From Agaricus subrufescens (Eukaryota > Basidiomycota > Agaricomycetes > Agaricales > Agaricaceae): a DNA stretch of 64,000 nucleotides. Shown here piece after piece: positions 25,101-37,425 of the stretch (position 1 is the first letter of the stretch; each line of letters opens with the position of its first letter). The notes beneath the pieces were generated by a model. That model was not told where the DNA came from, made no database searches, and saw nothing but the letters and a program-made list of their open reading frames with translations. The translations under genes and the position numbers were made by a program. The DNA lies in assembly GCA_029945375.1 (NCBI GenBank), contig CM057062.1, positions 2,743,564 to 2,807,563 on the forward strand, read 5' to 3'.

Positions 25101-28100
25101 GCAACTCATTGATCCGCAAGCAGCAATCGCATACCTTTACCCTGGCGCCTCTCCCTCTCTTCCAGATACGGGTCGGGATAACTCGCAACCCATCTTACAA
25201 ACTCTTGTCAACTCTCTTCGTGATCTCAAACTCTTCATCACCAATATTTCCCTCGAACTTGTGCGCGAACGTGCGTGCCATATTGCTAGTAGCGATTGCC
25301 CACGACCGGAAGATCTTGCTCGTCGATTAATCACTTTGATTAGTGAATCACGTCTTGACTGTCATAATCTCTTCAACTCGTCCAATCTTTCTTGCGATAC
25401 CGAATGGATTCCAACACCGGAGGGGCTGAAAAGTCCTCAGGGTTGCCGTGATGCGAGATCTCATTGGGGAAAACGTAATCTATTTGATAAAGTGATGCCG
25501 ATGGTGTATGCCGACATCCATATCAGCGAAAACCTTCGGCGTGCATTCCCTTGGCATGAACCAGTTCCTTTCGGCATCGTAGCCCAACAATTAGTCAAGA
25601 TACTGGATGAACCGCAGCCACCGTACGAAAAGGCCCGGGAAATCGTTAAGGAGATAGGGAACCGGGTCTTGACGACTGCTCAACTGTCGTCTCTTGGGGA
25701 GCTCCTCACTAATAGAGCATGGATCCCGGTCCGTGGTCAAAGACTTGAGACGATCAGTCACGCCTTACTCGGTGAAATCGACATACCTGAGATAGGATTC
25801 TACTCAATCGCTTATGATATGAGTTTGCATGCCAACGTCCGAAAGTTCCTTGAGAAGATGGGGTGCGTTGAGTAGTAAGTAATTTTTTACTACTCTACCG
25901 AGTTATTGGGATCTGAGTGTTACATAGTCCGTCGAAGGATTCAATATTGCAGCGCCTAGAGCTTCTCTACCACTCAAGGGGGCATAAACCAGCAAGTGCA
26001 GCTCAGGTTACAGCTTTCATCCGCTTCCTTACTTGGCTTCCATCGCTTACACCAGATGAGAGCGCCAAACTATTTATCCCCGACACAAACGGTACTTTGC
26101 GGCCGTATGAGAGCATTTACTATAACGACATTGGAACTCGCTCATTCCTTGTGGATATTGGAGATAATTATCTTGCTCACTCAAGCATCTCTGATAGGCT
26201 GGCGGAAACATTAGAGTTGAAACGTTTGGGGTTCCTGGGGCTCGAAAACCAGTTTGATGATATTGACATGGGCGAAGATCTGTTAACGACAATACGTAAT
26301 CGCCTACGAGAATACTCAGACTCTCAACTACTCCTCGAATTTCTTGCGAATGCCTCAGATGCCGGCGCATCGGTGTTTAATATCCTTCTTGATCAACGAC
26401 CTGCCCATGCGAAAGCCCTTCTATCCCCGCGATGTGCTGCGTTCCAATCTGTACCTGCGCTCATAATCCACAACGACAGTGTTTTTGAAGAGAGTGACAT
26501 TAAGGGGATTTTACGCACTGGAATTGGAGGAAAATCGGATAAATCGGATACCATTGGCCAGTTTGGTTTAGGTGCTTTGACGATGTTCCATATCACAGAG
26601 GTAAGTTTGTCATTTCTTTCTGCCGGATCCCGGTGTCTGACGGTACTCCTCGCAGTTTGCCATGATTGTCTCTCGCGACCAAGTACTGTTTTTAAACCCC
26701 TGCAAAGCTCATCTTTCAGTTGGAAGAGCCTCGTTGCGCTTGCCCCTTTCCCAAGTTCGAAAGTAAGATCAAACTCCATTACGTCCGATTCAGACCCCTA
26801 ATGACATGTGTAGACTGTATGGTGATCATTTGCTACCTCTAGTTGGCCTATTCGGATTTCAACTTCCCGAAGACATTCATGAAAGCTACTCATATAATGG
26901 TGTAAGTAGGCGAACTATCTGTGAGGGCATTCTAAATCTGATAGGTACTTTCAGACATTGTTTCGTTTGCCCCTCCGCTCAGAAGCTCAGCTCCGAGGTG
27001 TTGAACCAATCTTTCAAAGAATTGCTCTTTTGCAAAATCTGGTATCAGATTTTGAGGCGGTGGCGCGTGATTGCCTACTCTTCACTTCTATATCTTCCAT
27101 ATGCTGTTGGGAGCGTAATTGGAAAACTCAAAATCTCTGGTCGCTCACTGCGTCGCGGAGTGAATGTACCGAGATTAAGAAACATCTGAGTGCGCACGAC
27201 GTGACCATCACCTCCGATCGCGAACAAGTTTGCGAATGGCGTGTCTTCTCGGTGTCTGTAAGCGACCAGCAACTTCCCGATTTCACCTCCTCTCTACGAG
27301 AAAAATATAGGTTACGAATTCCACCTGTTGTTCGGATGGCGGCATCTCCGTCTCCCGCTTCTGATCACTATCTTTTTTCCACTCTTCCGCTCCCGATTGC
27401 TCTCGAACTCCCTGTCCACATCTCGGCATCCTTCATTCTGGCTTCTGACCGGAGGTCAATCAGGCTTGATGAGTACGAGAACGCTGAAGCATCATACAAC
27501 CGTTGGCTGCTTCAGACTATCGTGCCCATGCTGTATATATGCTTATTGGAAGACAAAGCTGGATCGGGGACCAATTCCGCCTATTGGCCCGGAAACTCAA
27601 AAAATCATAAAGGGACCCAAAGTGTCATTTCGAAGATGGTGACAGACGCGGTCTATAACGTCGCTGCTACTTCCGGTGCACCCATTTTCAAAAGTGAATA
27701 TCATGAACTTACACTCGCTCCCCGCGATGCTTACCTCATTGGACACATGCATCCGCCTGTTGTATCCGAGGTTCTGGCAAACATTCGACCCACTGATCTC
27801 GCCAAACTCCCTTCTCTCGTAATCCGGAAACTGAAAGATGTTCCTGAAAGTTCTATCTCCCTCGTGACACCGAAATACGTTCAGACGAAAATCCTGGAAA
27901 ATCCCACTAAATTTGAAGCTTCCGAGCTAAGGCCCGATCAGCAACGGGAGTTGATCAACTATTTATGCGAGGGCCAGAAAGGTGAATGCTTAGTCGGCTT
28001 GCCTTTGCTGCCTTTGGAGGATGGAAGTTACGCCAAGTTCGCTCTGTCCCCCAGTTCATGTTTCTATGTCGTACCTGAGCAAGTGATCGAGCAAATTGTG

Positions 28101-30585
28101 TTCAATCGTGGTCGTATACTCCGTCGCGATTCAGACTCAGCAATGCTTCTCAAAATCAGTTGCATTAATATCGAGCCGATATCAGATAACAACATTCAGA
28201 TACTGTTGAATGATTACTTCACCAAGAACACAACTTTGGAAGGCGCGGATGTCGTGACGCAATCATGGATAAAGAGGTTCTGGAAGGTGTATAAACATCT
28301 CAGAATATCTTCAGACTCTGTGGCGGATTATCCATTGATACCGATTCTACGCACCGGTTGCTATGTTTCTCGAAACTACTGTCGGGCGGCTTCCGTTATC
28401 ATTGCCGATTTTGAGCACCACGAGCTGCAGTCTAGATGTTTGGCCCAGATGGGCTTTACTCTTGTTGACGTAGCTTCAATTCCGAGGAACGCGCAATCTA
28501 TGCTCGACCGTTTGGAGTTATCTGTTGAGAAGGTTCTCAATAAACTCTTTGACAGCGGTAAAAATATTCCATCCGCAATCAACCTCCTGCCGCAGGATCT
28601 ACGAACCCAATGGGTCCGCTGGATCCGCTCCTACCTCCATAACCAGCGCCCCCAATATTTTCACAGAAACACCAAATATTGTTCTCTGCCACTATGGGAG
28701 AATCGTGAAGGTTCTCTTCTTTCCGCTCGTGAAGTCAACATGCTCCCGTCAAGCGTTTCAATTGATCACGTTGGGCCGTTCGTTCCTTCTTCAACAGTTG
28801 CCTTCGATGCCCTGTTAAAAAACATGGGTGTAGAACCTCCCGCTTCCATCCTTACGATTCTCACCATCCCAACATCCCTAGAAGATGAAGATGAAGAAGC
28901 ATATCGCAGGCTTCTTCATGTTCTTCTGCGCCATGTTCCAGATGAGACTAGTGTCCCCGTGCCCAACTCACACCGATTGGTGCAGGATTCAGATACACTA
29001 TATTCTTCTCGCGACGATTTATTCCTGGCAGCATTTGGATTGACTTCTGGGAAATTCATCTTACCCTCGTTCCGTGCCCTCGAACCCCAACTCGAGCGCC
29101 ATGGTCTGCAGAGGCAACACAGTCTCGATCTAACTTCCTTCAGAAACTGCCTTCAAGCTTTCCAGAATGCTACAGGCAACGATGTCAGCAATCGTGCTGC
29201 TGTCATTTACAGAATTTTCTCGGAAGACTTGCCACTCCATGCTAATTCTAGCTCCGATACGGAGTGGATGGCGCTGGATGATCTACGCTTCATTCCTCGC
29301 TTAAGCAACCCTCAGATACTTCCAGGAGTCGGAAACGTTTCAAGATATCTTACACGACACGTTCGCTTTTTGCCTGATGTAATTTCCTCAAGACAACTTG
29401 TACGGGAAGAGTTTAGACCGATCGCTTGGTCTCAACGCGCGTGTTACCTCAGGGAACCCCATACTAGGGTCCTTATGGTGCATCCGAGCTTAAGCGTGCC
29501 AAGCGCAACTGAAGTGGTATGTTGTGGGTATCATGACTTTAGTTGTTCAAGCTGACTGTGGCCAATTAAAGGTGAACCACCTTGAGGTTCTAGCGACAGA
29601 GGTAGCTGAAGACCATGCCCGAAATCCGACACTTATCGATCATTTGGAGAAAACATACAAGTGGCTGGATCAAAACGCGGATGATGCTAGAGGCCCCTTG
29701 CAAAACTGCATGAGGGACGGTATACCATTGTTCCTCAATGTTGACGATCCGACAGATCTGGAAGAAGAGTGGAAATGGAAACCAGCCAACCATATCTTAC
29801 TCGATGATTACGATACAGGATTTTTACAATGCCCCCGCGATTTTATCAAACGCTTCCAATCTCTTCTCGTTGCTGCAGGAGCGGTTTCGATCAACTACGG
29901 ACGCGTAAACACCAATGAGAGACCAGCTCATCAAGACGATCGACTCAGTCTTTTAGAGCGGTTCAACGAGATGAGATGCGAGGGCGTATGTACCGACGTT
30001 CACTTTACCTTTGATTCCGAGGAACCGCTGCCTGCGCATCGTGCATATCTAGCTGCATATTCCGGTCACTTTAAGGACATGTTTTCTGGTTTTGGCATTG
30101 AAGCTGGTGTAGCATCCGCTGAAAAACCTATAGCCATCGCAATTGAAGGGTATTCTAGACGTAGTATGGAATGCCTCCTTGGTAAGCTATCGTATTCTAT
30201 CTGGTGACTAACACATAGGGCTCATTTGGTTGTAGATTACGCCTATACGTCACGAAAGCCCGATCTGAAAAGGGAAGAATCGGATCTGGCGCTAGAAATA
30301 CTTGTGCTGGCGCATGGCTGGCTGTTGACAGACGTACAGAATGTGATGCAAAATATCATGATGAGACCCAAAATGGTTGATCCCTTCAACTTGGATCACG
30401 GTGAGCCTTGTCATCATTTAGATTTGATCGACTAAACAAACCTCTTTCCCTTTTTCCCCCAAGTTCGTGGCATCGCTGATGATACGATGTCAGAAGAATT
30501 GCATAAGTATTGTGTTGATTATGAGCAGAGAAATTCTAGTCTAATCCAACAGGCGAGGGAAGGGAGCCAAAATGTTCGAAACTGA
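22118..30585 (+). CDS. Sacsin-like giant protein C: two GHKL ATPase/sacsin repeats plus BTB domain
   Basis: Exons are 22118-22249, 22299-22465, 22517-22559, 22613-23385, 23451-23874, 23932-25874, 25928-26600, 26656-26762, 26814-26901, 26955-29516, 29572-30181, 30236-30400, 30464-30585 (13 exons, 2602 aa). GHKL fold one has RELVSNSDDAKASKQ, AYND and GKYGVGFRASYH. Fold two (about 1290-1385) keeps a complete-looking EFLANASDAGA, HND and GQFGLGALTMFH, so both sites could bind nucleotide. Sacsin motifs GTIIRLPLR and TLFRLPLR (from residue 1451) mark the two repeats. The BTB domain starts near residue 2440 (CTDVHFTFDSEEPLPAHRAY) and runs to about 2560. It resembles B more closely than A in length and exon sizes (exons 1, 2, 3, 8 and 9 are identical in length to B). 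It probably arose by tandem duplication, with H4 and a small gene now lying between. Confidence 0.9.
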
Positions 30586-31288
30586 AATCTATTTGAAGTC
30601 ACAAGTATTGTGTTGTACCCCATTTCTGTACATTATAAATTAATTTCTGGGAAACTCTTACATGTGTGACAGCAAAGTAAAACACTGACATTTCGGGACA
30701 ATCGTACCAATGATATGTTGGCTTGTATGTCGTCTCACAAAGTGGCCGGCTCGGGTTGCAGCATACAAGCAGCGGATTCAAATCTTGTCGTTTTGAGTTA
30801 TAAACACTTTTCCAATCAGTGCATTCGCTCCTCAATCACTAAGTCGAGGCATTGGCTCGGCCACGGCTGTTTCGTACTCAGTTGTGCCCTTCCTTACCTA
30901 CTTAAAATACGAGAGCTTTCAAAACGAACGGGAGAATTCACATACGACTTATCGTTTCAGGCACCAGCCCTATGAAAGGCATAACTCAGGTCGGAATTTG
31001 GTGAACGAGCGAACGAGTGCAATAGGGAAAGGGACACTGCCAGACGCTGAGTTTAAATCAGTTGAACCGAACCTGCAGTAACATTTAACTACTCTACCGA
31101 CAATAATAATAACATATCTACAGGGAAATCTAGTATATGCAACAGATGATATAGCTAAAAACATCCGGGCTATGTATGCTACAAAAATAAATAAGATGGA
31201 AGATAAATAAATAAATATGCGAGGCAATCAGGGTGCGAATCATAAAGTAATGAGGCCCCGTAACAGCAACAAGGGAAGGGTCACAGCG
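30586..31288. other. Intergenic spacer, convergent 3' flanks
   Basis: This 703-bp region is AT-rich and separates the 3' ends of sacsin-like C (plus) and the DUF6593-like gene (minus). I see no gene, RNA or repeat in it. Short frames on both strands lack motifs. Confidence 0.5.
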
Positions 31289-32032
31289 TCAATCGCGGAA
31301 CCGTTCAGACAAAAGAAGGATGATAGCCAGCACCACACTTTCCAACATACCACTATGTATCAATCCTTCACTAGCTTCAAAGATAGTTGTACCGTCTTTC
31401 GCAGGGTATACTTTCGCGAGTTGTTGATGCTGATTGAGAACATAATCATAGAACTGAAAGATGAAAGTCAGTCGACCTGGGTTTAGTACCGGGTTGATGT
31501 TTTACTCACATACATAGCGTCCCGCGCAAACTGCCAAGTGTAATGCTTGCCATTGAATTGCATGAAGCGGGAACTAAAGTAAACCAACATCAAGGATCAA
31601 TAAAACTGCAGTGGAAATGAACGCATCAAGGATTTTTTACCTCTTGTCAGGTGCCAAAGGAAGCCAACATTTTCCTTTTTGTTTTTCGACAGCTCCGTAA
31701 GCCTCGACTTCGGGACCTTGCGGTTTCCATACGACATAGCCCACACGTGCCCCGTTAGGATGTTGAAGGGTGGTATAATCCAACCCATCATGCGCCATCC
31801 TTATTTTGAACATGGTGTGGCATGAAGCAGTGTCTACCACTTCACATCCATGGATAATCCCTTTACCTTGCGAAGTGAACGCAAAGCATTTTTGGTGAGG
31901 TTTCGATGGATTTGGGTAGGGGAGAGCACCAAAAGTAGGTTGGCCAGAAGGCGGGCCTGAATATTGATTTATGGATAGGGGGTTGGCAGGGTTATGCCAG
32001 CCTGCCTGAGCATAAGGGTTGGTGCCGTGCAT
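31289..32032 (-). CDS. DUF6593-like fungal protein
   Basis: Three exons, complement of 31289-31453, 31510-31573 and 31641-32032, give 206 aa. Introns are 67 and 56 nt with GT...AG ends and matching phases. The N-terminus is Pro/Gly/Tyr/Asn-rich and probably disordered. From about residue 50 there is a compact domain (TSQGKGIIHGCEVVD, then VGYVVWKPQGPEVEAYG, SRFMQFNGKHYTWQF, and near the end a tract with VYPAKDGTTIFEASEGLIHSG). This layout resembles the DUF6593 proteins that are abundant in Agaricomycetes and whose function is unknown. The C-terminus is hydrophobic (VVLAIILLL) before a short RFRD tail. The family call rests on my recognition of the pattern, not on a search. Confidence 0.75.
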
Positions 32033-33821
32033 AATTTCAAAGAGGAATTAAAGAGAAGAAGATAGGAGAAAAAGTGTGAAGGATATAGTACACTATTCCA
32101 GCACCGGGCTCCGTTATATATGAGTGCTACCTACACCGCATACGACTTGAAACCCTGCAAAATAATTATAAAAGCATTCCGTCGGGAGTCCGGAAATAAC
32201 ATACCTCCAGAGGAGTAAGATTCAGAACATATACCCGTGCTTGTTTGAGCAGGAGTGTAAAACCGTGTTGACGTTTTCCATCCATTCCAACTAGCATCAT
32301 GGTACAACCTCGCTGACCCTTACCTGATGGAAAGGGTCACGATCGAGTCGCGAACCCATCTCGTGTACAAAAAATATCAAGAGGTCTACAAACTATCAAG
32401 AAAAAAGCAAAAAGAGGAAGGTGCATTACCGTACAAACTTTAAATCTAGATCGCCATCACTGATCATCATTTTGATCCGGTTTTGATTGCATAGCTCTGA
32501 TCTCACTTGAACAGTCTTGAACTTGACAATGATCGATTCCGGTGTTAATCTATTCATATAATTCAACAACCCTGCGTTTCTTGGCCTCCCTAACACATAA
32601 GGGTAAAATTTAGAACAGTCTCAGAGTCGTTGTATAGAAACGATACCCGTTTATCAGCTTTCATCTCAGTTCTCTGTTTTCCCCCTTCACTACCTCCACG
32701 TTGATGCGCCTATCCTTGCGCGGGGCTTAAAGTTGGAGCAGTTTAGCGTTACAACTTGACAGGAAGACCCGTTGAGTAAGGAACAATCCAACCTGAAGGC
32801 TATAGCTCGATTAGTGATGGTCCCCCCTTGCTTATCAACATGTGGTATAACTGCTAACAATGATTTGTCGCTAACAGTGATTTTCTCATAGACAGATTCT
32901 TTCAAACGTCTACAACCAGTGTATCAGGATCTTAAGTTTGTGAAGGTCATTTTGGCGTTGGTAACATTAACATGACAATCTGACACGATGACTCACAAGC
33001 TCGGATAAAGGCTGTAGGAGGGCTGTAGTGCGGTAGTTGCTCGCTTCCGCTCTTACGGAGGCGCACCGGGTAATACAAATGTATATCCGCCAGGGCATTT
33101 CAAACCTCAATGGATTACGGACTTATCAACGCACGTTGTGCACAAATGTCAGAGCATGTGTCCAGGAGTGATCCGAGCCTCTAGTGAGTCCAATGCCAGA
33201 GGTGTCACACTTGGTTAGAGATCGTCGGCGGTCAAACTCGTGGCCCGGTCACTTGTACAGTTCTGGATGACCTTGGCATACGGAAAGAAGAAAGAAGGGT
33301 AATTCCGCGTTTCAAGCATCTAGTAGTATGAAATCAAAGATAATGATGAAAATTGACTTGAGCTAACTATCCGGGACGTCAATCTCTGTCTGTCCAATCA
33401 AAAATGATGAGCCGAACATCTGTTCCGACTTGATTCTGAACGATTGTTGATCCGTCTCAAGAGTAGCTCTCTAAACTCGTCTCTTGACCCTCCACACGAA
33501 ACTGTGATCAGAAAGCGGGAAATTCTAGATATGTATTCAATTATCTTGTGAATGGAGATAGTACGTGATTGCGCTTCAAACAAGAATACGAGGAACGCAT
33601 ATGACGCAGAGAAAAGGGGAAATAAAATAAAAATGCCAAAGGCAAAGGAAAGCAAAAGAGCGTTGCGTTAGGATGAAGATTGAAATGGAGAAGAGGCCCT
33701 GCAAATATATAAAGGCCGTCATATCATTACTTTGTATAATGCTATATGCAGTCCGGTTCGGAAAAAAAGACATTACCCAACTACCTCCTTCAGTTATAGT
33801 GGATCATAATTCGGAAAATTT
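32033..33821. other. 1.8-kb intergenic region without recognised genes
   Basis: Upstream flank of the DUF6593-like gene and 3' flank of TOM70. Only short frames occur, none with a recognisable domain or splice structure. A TATAAA-like string near 33708 faces right but leads only into the 3' end of TOM70, so I do not call a promoter. No tRNA or repeat was seen. Confidence 0.4.
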
Positions 33822-35925
33822 TTAAGCCATAGTTCTAGCGATTTGACTAAGCTGTTCCGCCATCTCGGGATATTTTTGCAGGAATTCAAACTGCGATTTC
33901 GAGGCCTAGAAAACAAAAAGTCAATTAGTATTAACTTTAAACTGCAAGAAAAAGCGGTACGCACATATAGATACGTCAAAGCGTTAACCAACTCCGGTTC
34001 GCTCCTCGCCAACTCAACCTGCCTCTCGAACATCTCCACAGCCTTCTCAATCCTACTCTGCTGCAAATTTAATTGAGCGAGTGTAGCTACCGCGGCTTCG
34101 CATTCAGGATCGATCTTCAAAGCTTCATTACAACAGTCTTCAGCTGCAGATATGTCTTGCTTCCATTGATAGGTCGCTAGACCTTTGTTGACGAGCGATA
34201 GGACGTTCGGTAGATGAGGCGCTGTTTTGGATTTTTCTAGCTCAATAGCCTTGTCGAATTTCTCGATGGCATCCTCGAATCTTCCTTGATCGAGGAGCAG
34301 TTCGCCACTGAAATTGAACAGTCAGGTTGACATGAGGCAAAGAAAATAGGAGGAGAAACATACTAGTAGTTATGGGGCTCGCTGCGATTGGAGAAAGACT
34401 TGATTGTTCGTCTAAAGGTAGCCATGCTATTTGCAATTTTTCCAGCCTTATATTGCGCGACTGCGAGTTGGATATGGCTAAACACGAAGGTATCGTCGAG
34501 CTCAGACGATTTCGTATAATTCACGGCGGCATCGTTATACTCGTTCATGATGAATAGCACTTATAAGCAATGTCAGCCAGTGTAGAGCATTGAAAAAGCG
34601 ACTCACCCTGGCCACGATGATAGTAAATGTCAGGGTCGTTAGGATTCGACTTGATAGCGTCCTCGAAGCACTGGAATGCTTTTTGAGGATCACCTTGTTC
34701 CATATGTACGCTAGCGATTTTGACAAGAGATTGAGTGAATTCAGGGGCAAGTTTGATGCTCTCTTCAAGGTCGGCTTTAGCGCCGTCGACGTCACCCATA
34801 AGGAATTTGAAAGTCCCACGGAGGTTGAGTGTTTCAGCCTGACCCTGCGTCGTCGAGACGCCTTGCTCGAATGCTTCGTTAATAAAAGAGAGCGCATGAG
34901 CGTAATCTGCAGCTTGGAGGGCTTGAAGTGCAAGGAGGAGCGTTTGGTCACCCTGTGACGGGTTTTCAGGAAGAGCCGGGAAGGGTCGTTCGCGGAATGC
35001 AGCGAAGTATGCGGAGATAAAGGTGTATGACGGGAGACGAGGGTCCCGGTTTTTGATGATTTCAGTGGCTTTTTCTGTTGAGAGTTTTTTGAGGACGCGT
35101 TCCACAGCAGCAGCAGTTGACTGATTCTGGAATTTATCGAAAATAGTGGCGGAAGTGAAATCTATGTAGCGTGAGCCTCGCGCACTTGACAGGATAAGTG
35201 ACATACCGCTTAAAGCGTTTTGGTATTGACCGAGACCCTCATATGCGACGCCACGTCTGTTGAGTGCTTTGATGTAGAACTTGTCCAGCCGCAGAGCCTC
35301 ATTACAGTCTTCTATGACCTTGTCGTGTTGGGGAGGAGACATGCTGACGTAGCAAGCCGCGCGGTTGCTGAAGAACGTAGGCTCAGGATTAGGAGATATC
35401 TGGATGGCCTTGGTATAGTAGTCCACAGCCTGTGACAGTCGTGAAGTGCGGTAGGCTTCATTGCCTTTTTGTTTGAAGCGATTCGCGATGTCTGTTCGCT
35501 CCTGTAGCCATAGGTTTAGTCAACGTGGGGAGCGGATCTCCAAGGCTGACCTTTTCAGACTTGGACGCGATCTCCTCTGCGGTCAGACTCTCAACATCGA
35601 CTGCCGAGTACGTTAGTCGCGAAAAGAAAGTCAAGACTGAAAGGGCAGACATACGCTCTGCCTCCTGGGCCTTTGACTTGCGCTCCTCCAGAATGGGACC
35701 CTGCGAGGGTCCTGGGGAGGCCCTCTTCTTGCCCTTCTTCCTGTCCTTCTTTTCTCCTTTCTCGACGTCACTCCGCCCGGCCGGCTGCCGAGACGTCGAG
35801 GCATAGTAGGCGACGCCCCCGGCAGCGACCACGGCTGCCGCAGTGGCGATGAGGACGGCGTGCTTGTGCTCCGAGACGAAGTCCTGGGCGCGCTCGAGGA
35901 GGGACGGGGCAGAGGGAGCAGCCAT
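33822..35925 (-). CDS. TOM70: Mitochondrial import receptor Tom70
   Basis: Seven exons, complement of 33822-33905, 33965-34307, 34364-34559, 34607-35161, 35207-35501, 35551-35600, 35655-35925, encode 597 aa, close to the usual Tom70 length of about 600. Residues 1-40 form an N-terminal signal anchor ([20 protein letters not shown]), followed by a charged Lys/Glu linker and then a clamp-type TPR set beginning [11 protein letters not shown]. Further TPR helices fill the rest, for example [19 protein letters not shown] and [20 protein letters not shown], and the protein ends with a typical [18 protein letters not shown] tail. Tom70 sits in the outer mitochondrial membrane, binds Hsp70/Hsp90 through the TPR clamp and receives carrier preproteins. 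The start chosen is the ATG immediately before the anchor. It is divergent from the 36045 gene. Confidence 0.95.
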
Positions 35926-36044
35926 GGTGGACGTGCGACAACACAGAAATTCATTTAATTTTTCATTTTTCGGCTTGTGCAGCACCGTGGGAAATGCTAA
36001 ATGTCAGCCAACATATAATGATCTCAGCCCGTTGGATCAGGGCC
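35926..36044. promoter_or_regulatory. Short divergent promoter between TOM70 and the 36045 gene
   Basis: Only 119 bp separate the two opposite start codons, so the core promoters must overlap or share elements. An AT-rich TTTAATTTTTCATTTTTC tract lies near 35954-35971. No other motif was identified. Confidence 0.5.
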
Positions 36045-37425
36045 ATGGCTTTCTCCCAGACCTGCGCCGCGTACGTCCTCCTCCTGGTCGCCTGGCTTCG
36101 TGTGCTTGCTGCAAGGCTCCTCGGATTCCCCAGAGGAGAGGCCAGGAAACGACCTAGGCGCCCCACGCTCGACAAGGATGACCTGGAGGCAAACATCACG
36201 ACCACCTCGGCCATCGAACTGGGCTTGAATACTCTTGGGAAATACGAAAAGACTGCACAGGCCTCGGCAACGGATCCTGAGTTTGAGGCTTTTGTCGGAC
36301 AGATCAAGCCACCCTTCGCGGATACTGGGGAACAAGCCACCCGCAAGGAGTATATCTTACCTCTCTACCATGCTCAACCACTGCAGTCGCCCTCTGCGTC
36401 TCAACTGGAACCCTCTTCGGAACCTCCACCTTATGATCAAGTTGGCCTCAACGACCCCGACGTCGCTGCCTCCAGGATAATAGAAGCCTCCGGATTCCAG
36501 GATTATGAAGAAACATCAAATGGACGATTGATATTCGCTCGAGGTCTCAAGTTCACTGAGAACACCAGTACGCATTTTACTCCTCTCCTTCAGAAGTAAT
36601 CATGCCCCTTCTTCTTTAGATTTTCAATTTCCTGCCAGTTTCTTTTCAGCTCTCCGAGAAAGATCACCTAAATCCAAGCGTCGCTTCAGAATCAAGCCTC
36701 ATCTAGAACAAATCCCGGACAACGCTATACCAGTCTACGCGGTCAAACGATCTTCAGCCAACAATACTCCTCGCCGCAGATCAAGCAGCAACACCAGAAC
36801 TATACCTACGACTCCAACTACACCTGGATCACCAAACCCTCCGTTATCACCATTTCCTGCGTCCGCTTCATCTGGCTCTTCCGTTGCCTCCTCCTATGCT
36901 AGTACGCGAACACTTAGTCATGAACTCGATCTTGCCAGTTTACCGAGTTGGAGAAGAGACCCTAATCGAGCCAAGTTTATATTTGGATCTCTCGCTAGAG
37001 GCGCTAGTACTGCTGGTGTCATCTCTTCTTCCTCATCTTCGAGCAGTGCCCAACCATCTTCGCCCACCCGCGGCGGAGGAAGAACCTCTCGCAAGGGTGT
37101 TGTCATTGTCGAAAGTGTTGTCGGTGAACGGGCTTCTCAAGTCATCGCGGACAGTGGTTTCGAAGTTGGTTTCGAGGACGTGATCATCGATATGGGTCTG
37201 ACTCCACCTCCAACGCCTATCACCAATGCTATTGCTACCTCTGTAGTACAAGCTCGTGTCGTTGCTAATGCTGCCGTAGTGACCCCTCCCTCCACGAAGA
37301 CTTTGAAACCTAAGGTTGAAAACGTCAGGAAATCTGGTCGTAATACGCCCACTTCGAAGAGGAGCCGCGAATCAATTATGAACGACGTTTTATCTTGGGT
37401 CCAAAGTTCTTCTCTTGCAGTATAA
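36045..37425 (+). CDS. Hypothetical protein with N-terminal membrane anchor
   Basis: Two exons, 36045-36567 and 36620-37425, encode 442 aa. The start ATG is in a strong context (GGGCCATGG). Residues 8-27 (AYVLLLVAWLRVLAARLLGF) form a hydrophobic signal anchor followed by a basic patch. The middle is acidic/polar (EANITTTSAIELGLNTLGKY, then a Pro/Ser-rich stretch with PPPYDQ). The second half is dominated by Ser, Arg and Pro (TPRRRSSSNTRTIPTTPTTP), with a more ordered segment near residues 340-380 (KGVVIVESVVGERASQVIAD) and a final SWVQSSSLAV. I do not recognise a family. It is divergent from TOM70. A decayed copy of part of exon 2 lies at 50716-50990. Confidence 0.8.

Noticed and set aside
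30730..30790. Possible tRNA T-arm (GGATTCAAATCTT)
   Set aside because: No matching acceptor, D or anticodon arms could be formed around it.
33398..33773. Hydrophobic minus-strand frames in the intergenic region before TOM70
   Set aside because: AT-rich composition explains the Phe/Leu/Ile-rich translation. There is no motif, splice structure or paralogue support.
35963..36346. Open minus-strand frame overlapping the start of the 36045 gene
   Set aside because: Antisense shadow of a better-supported two-exon gene with a strong start context.
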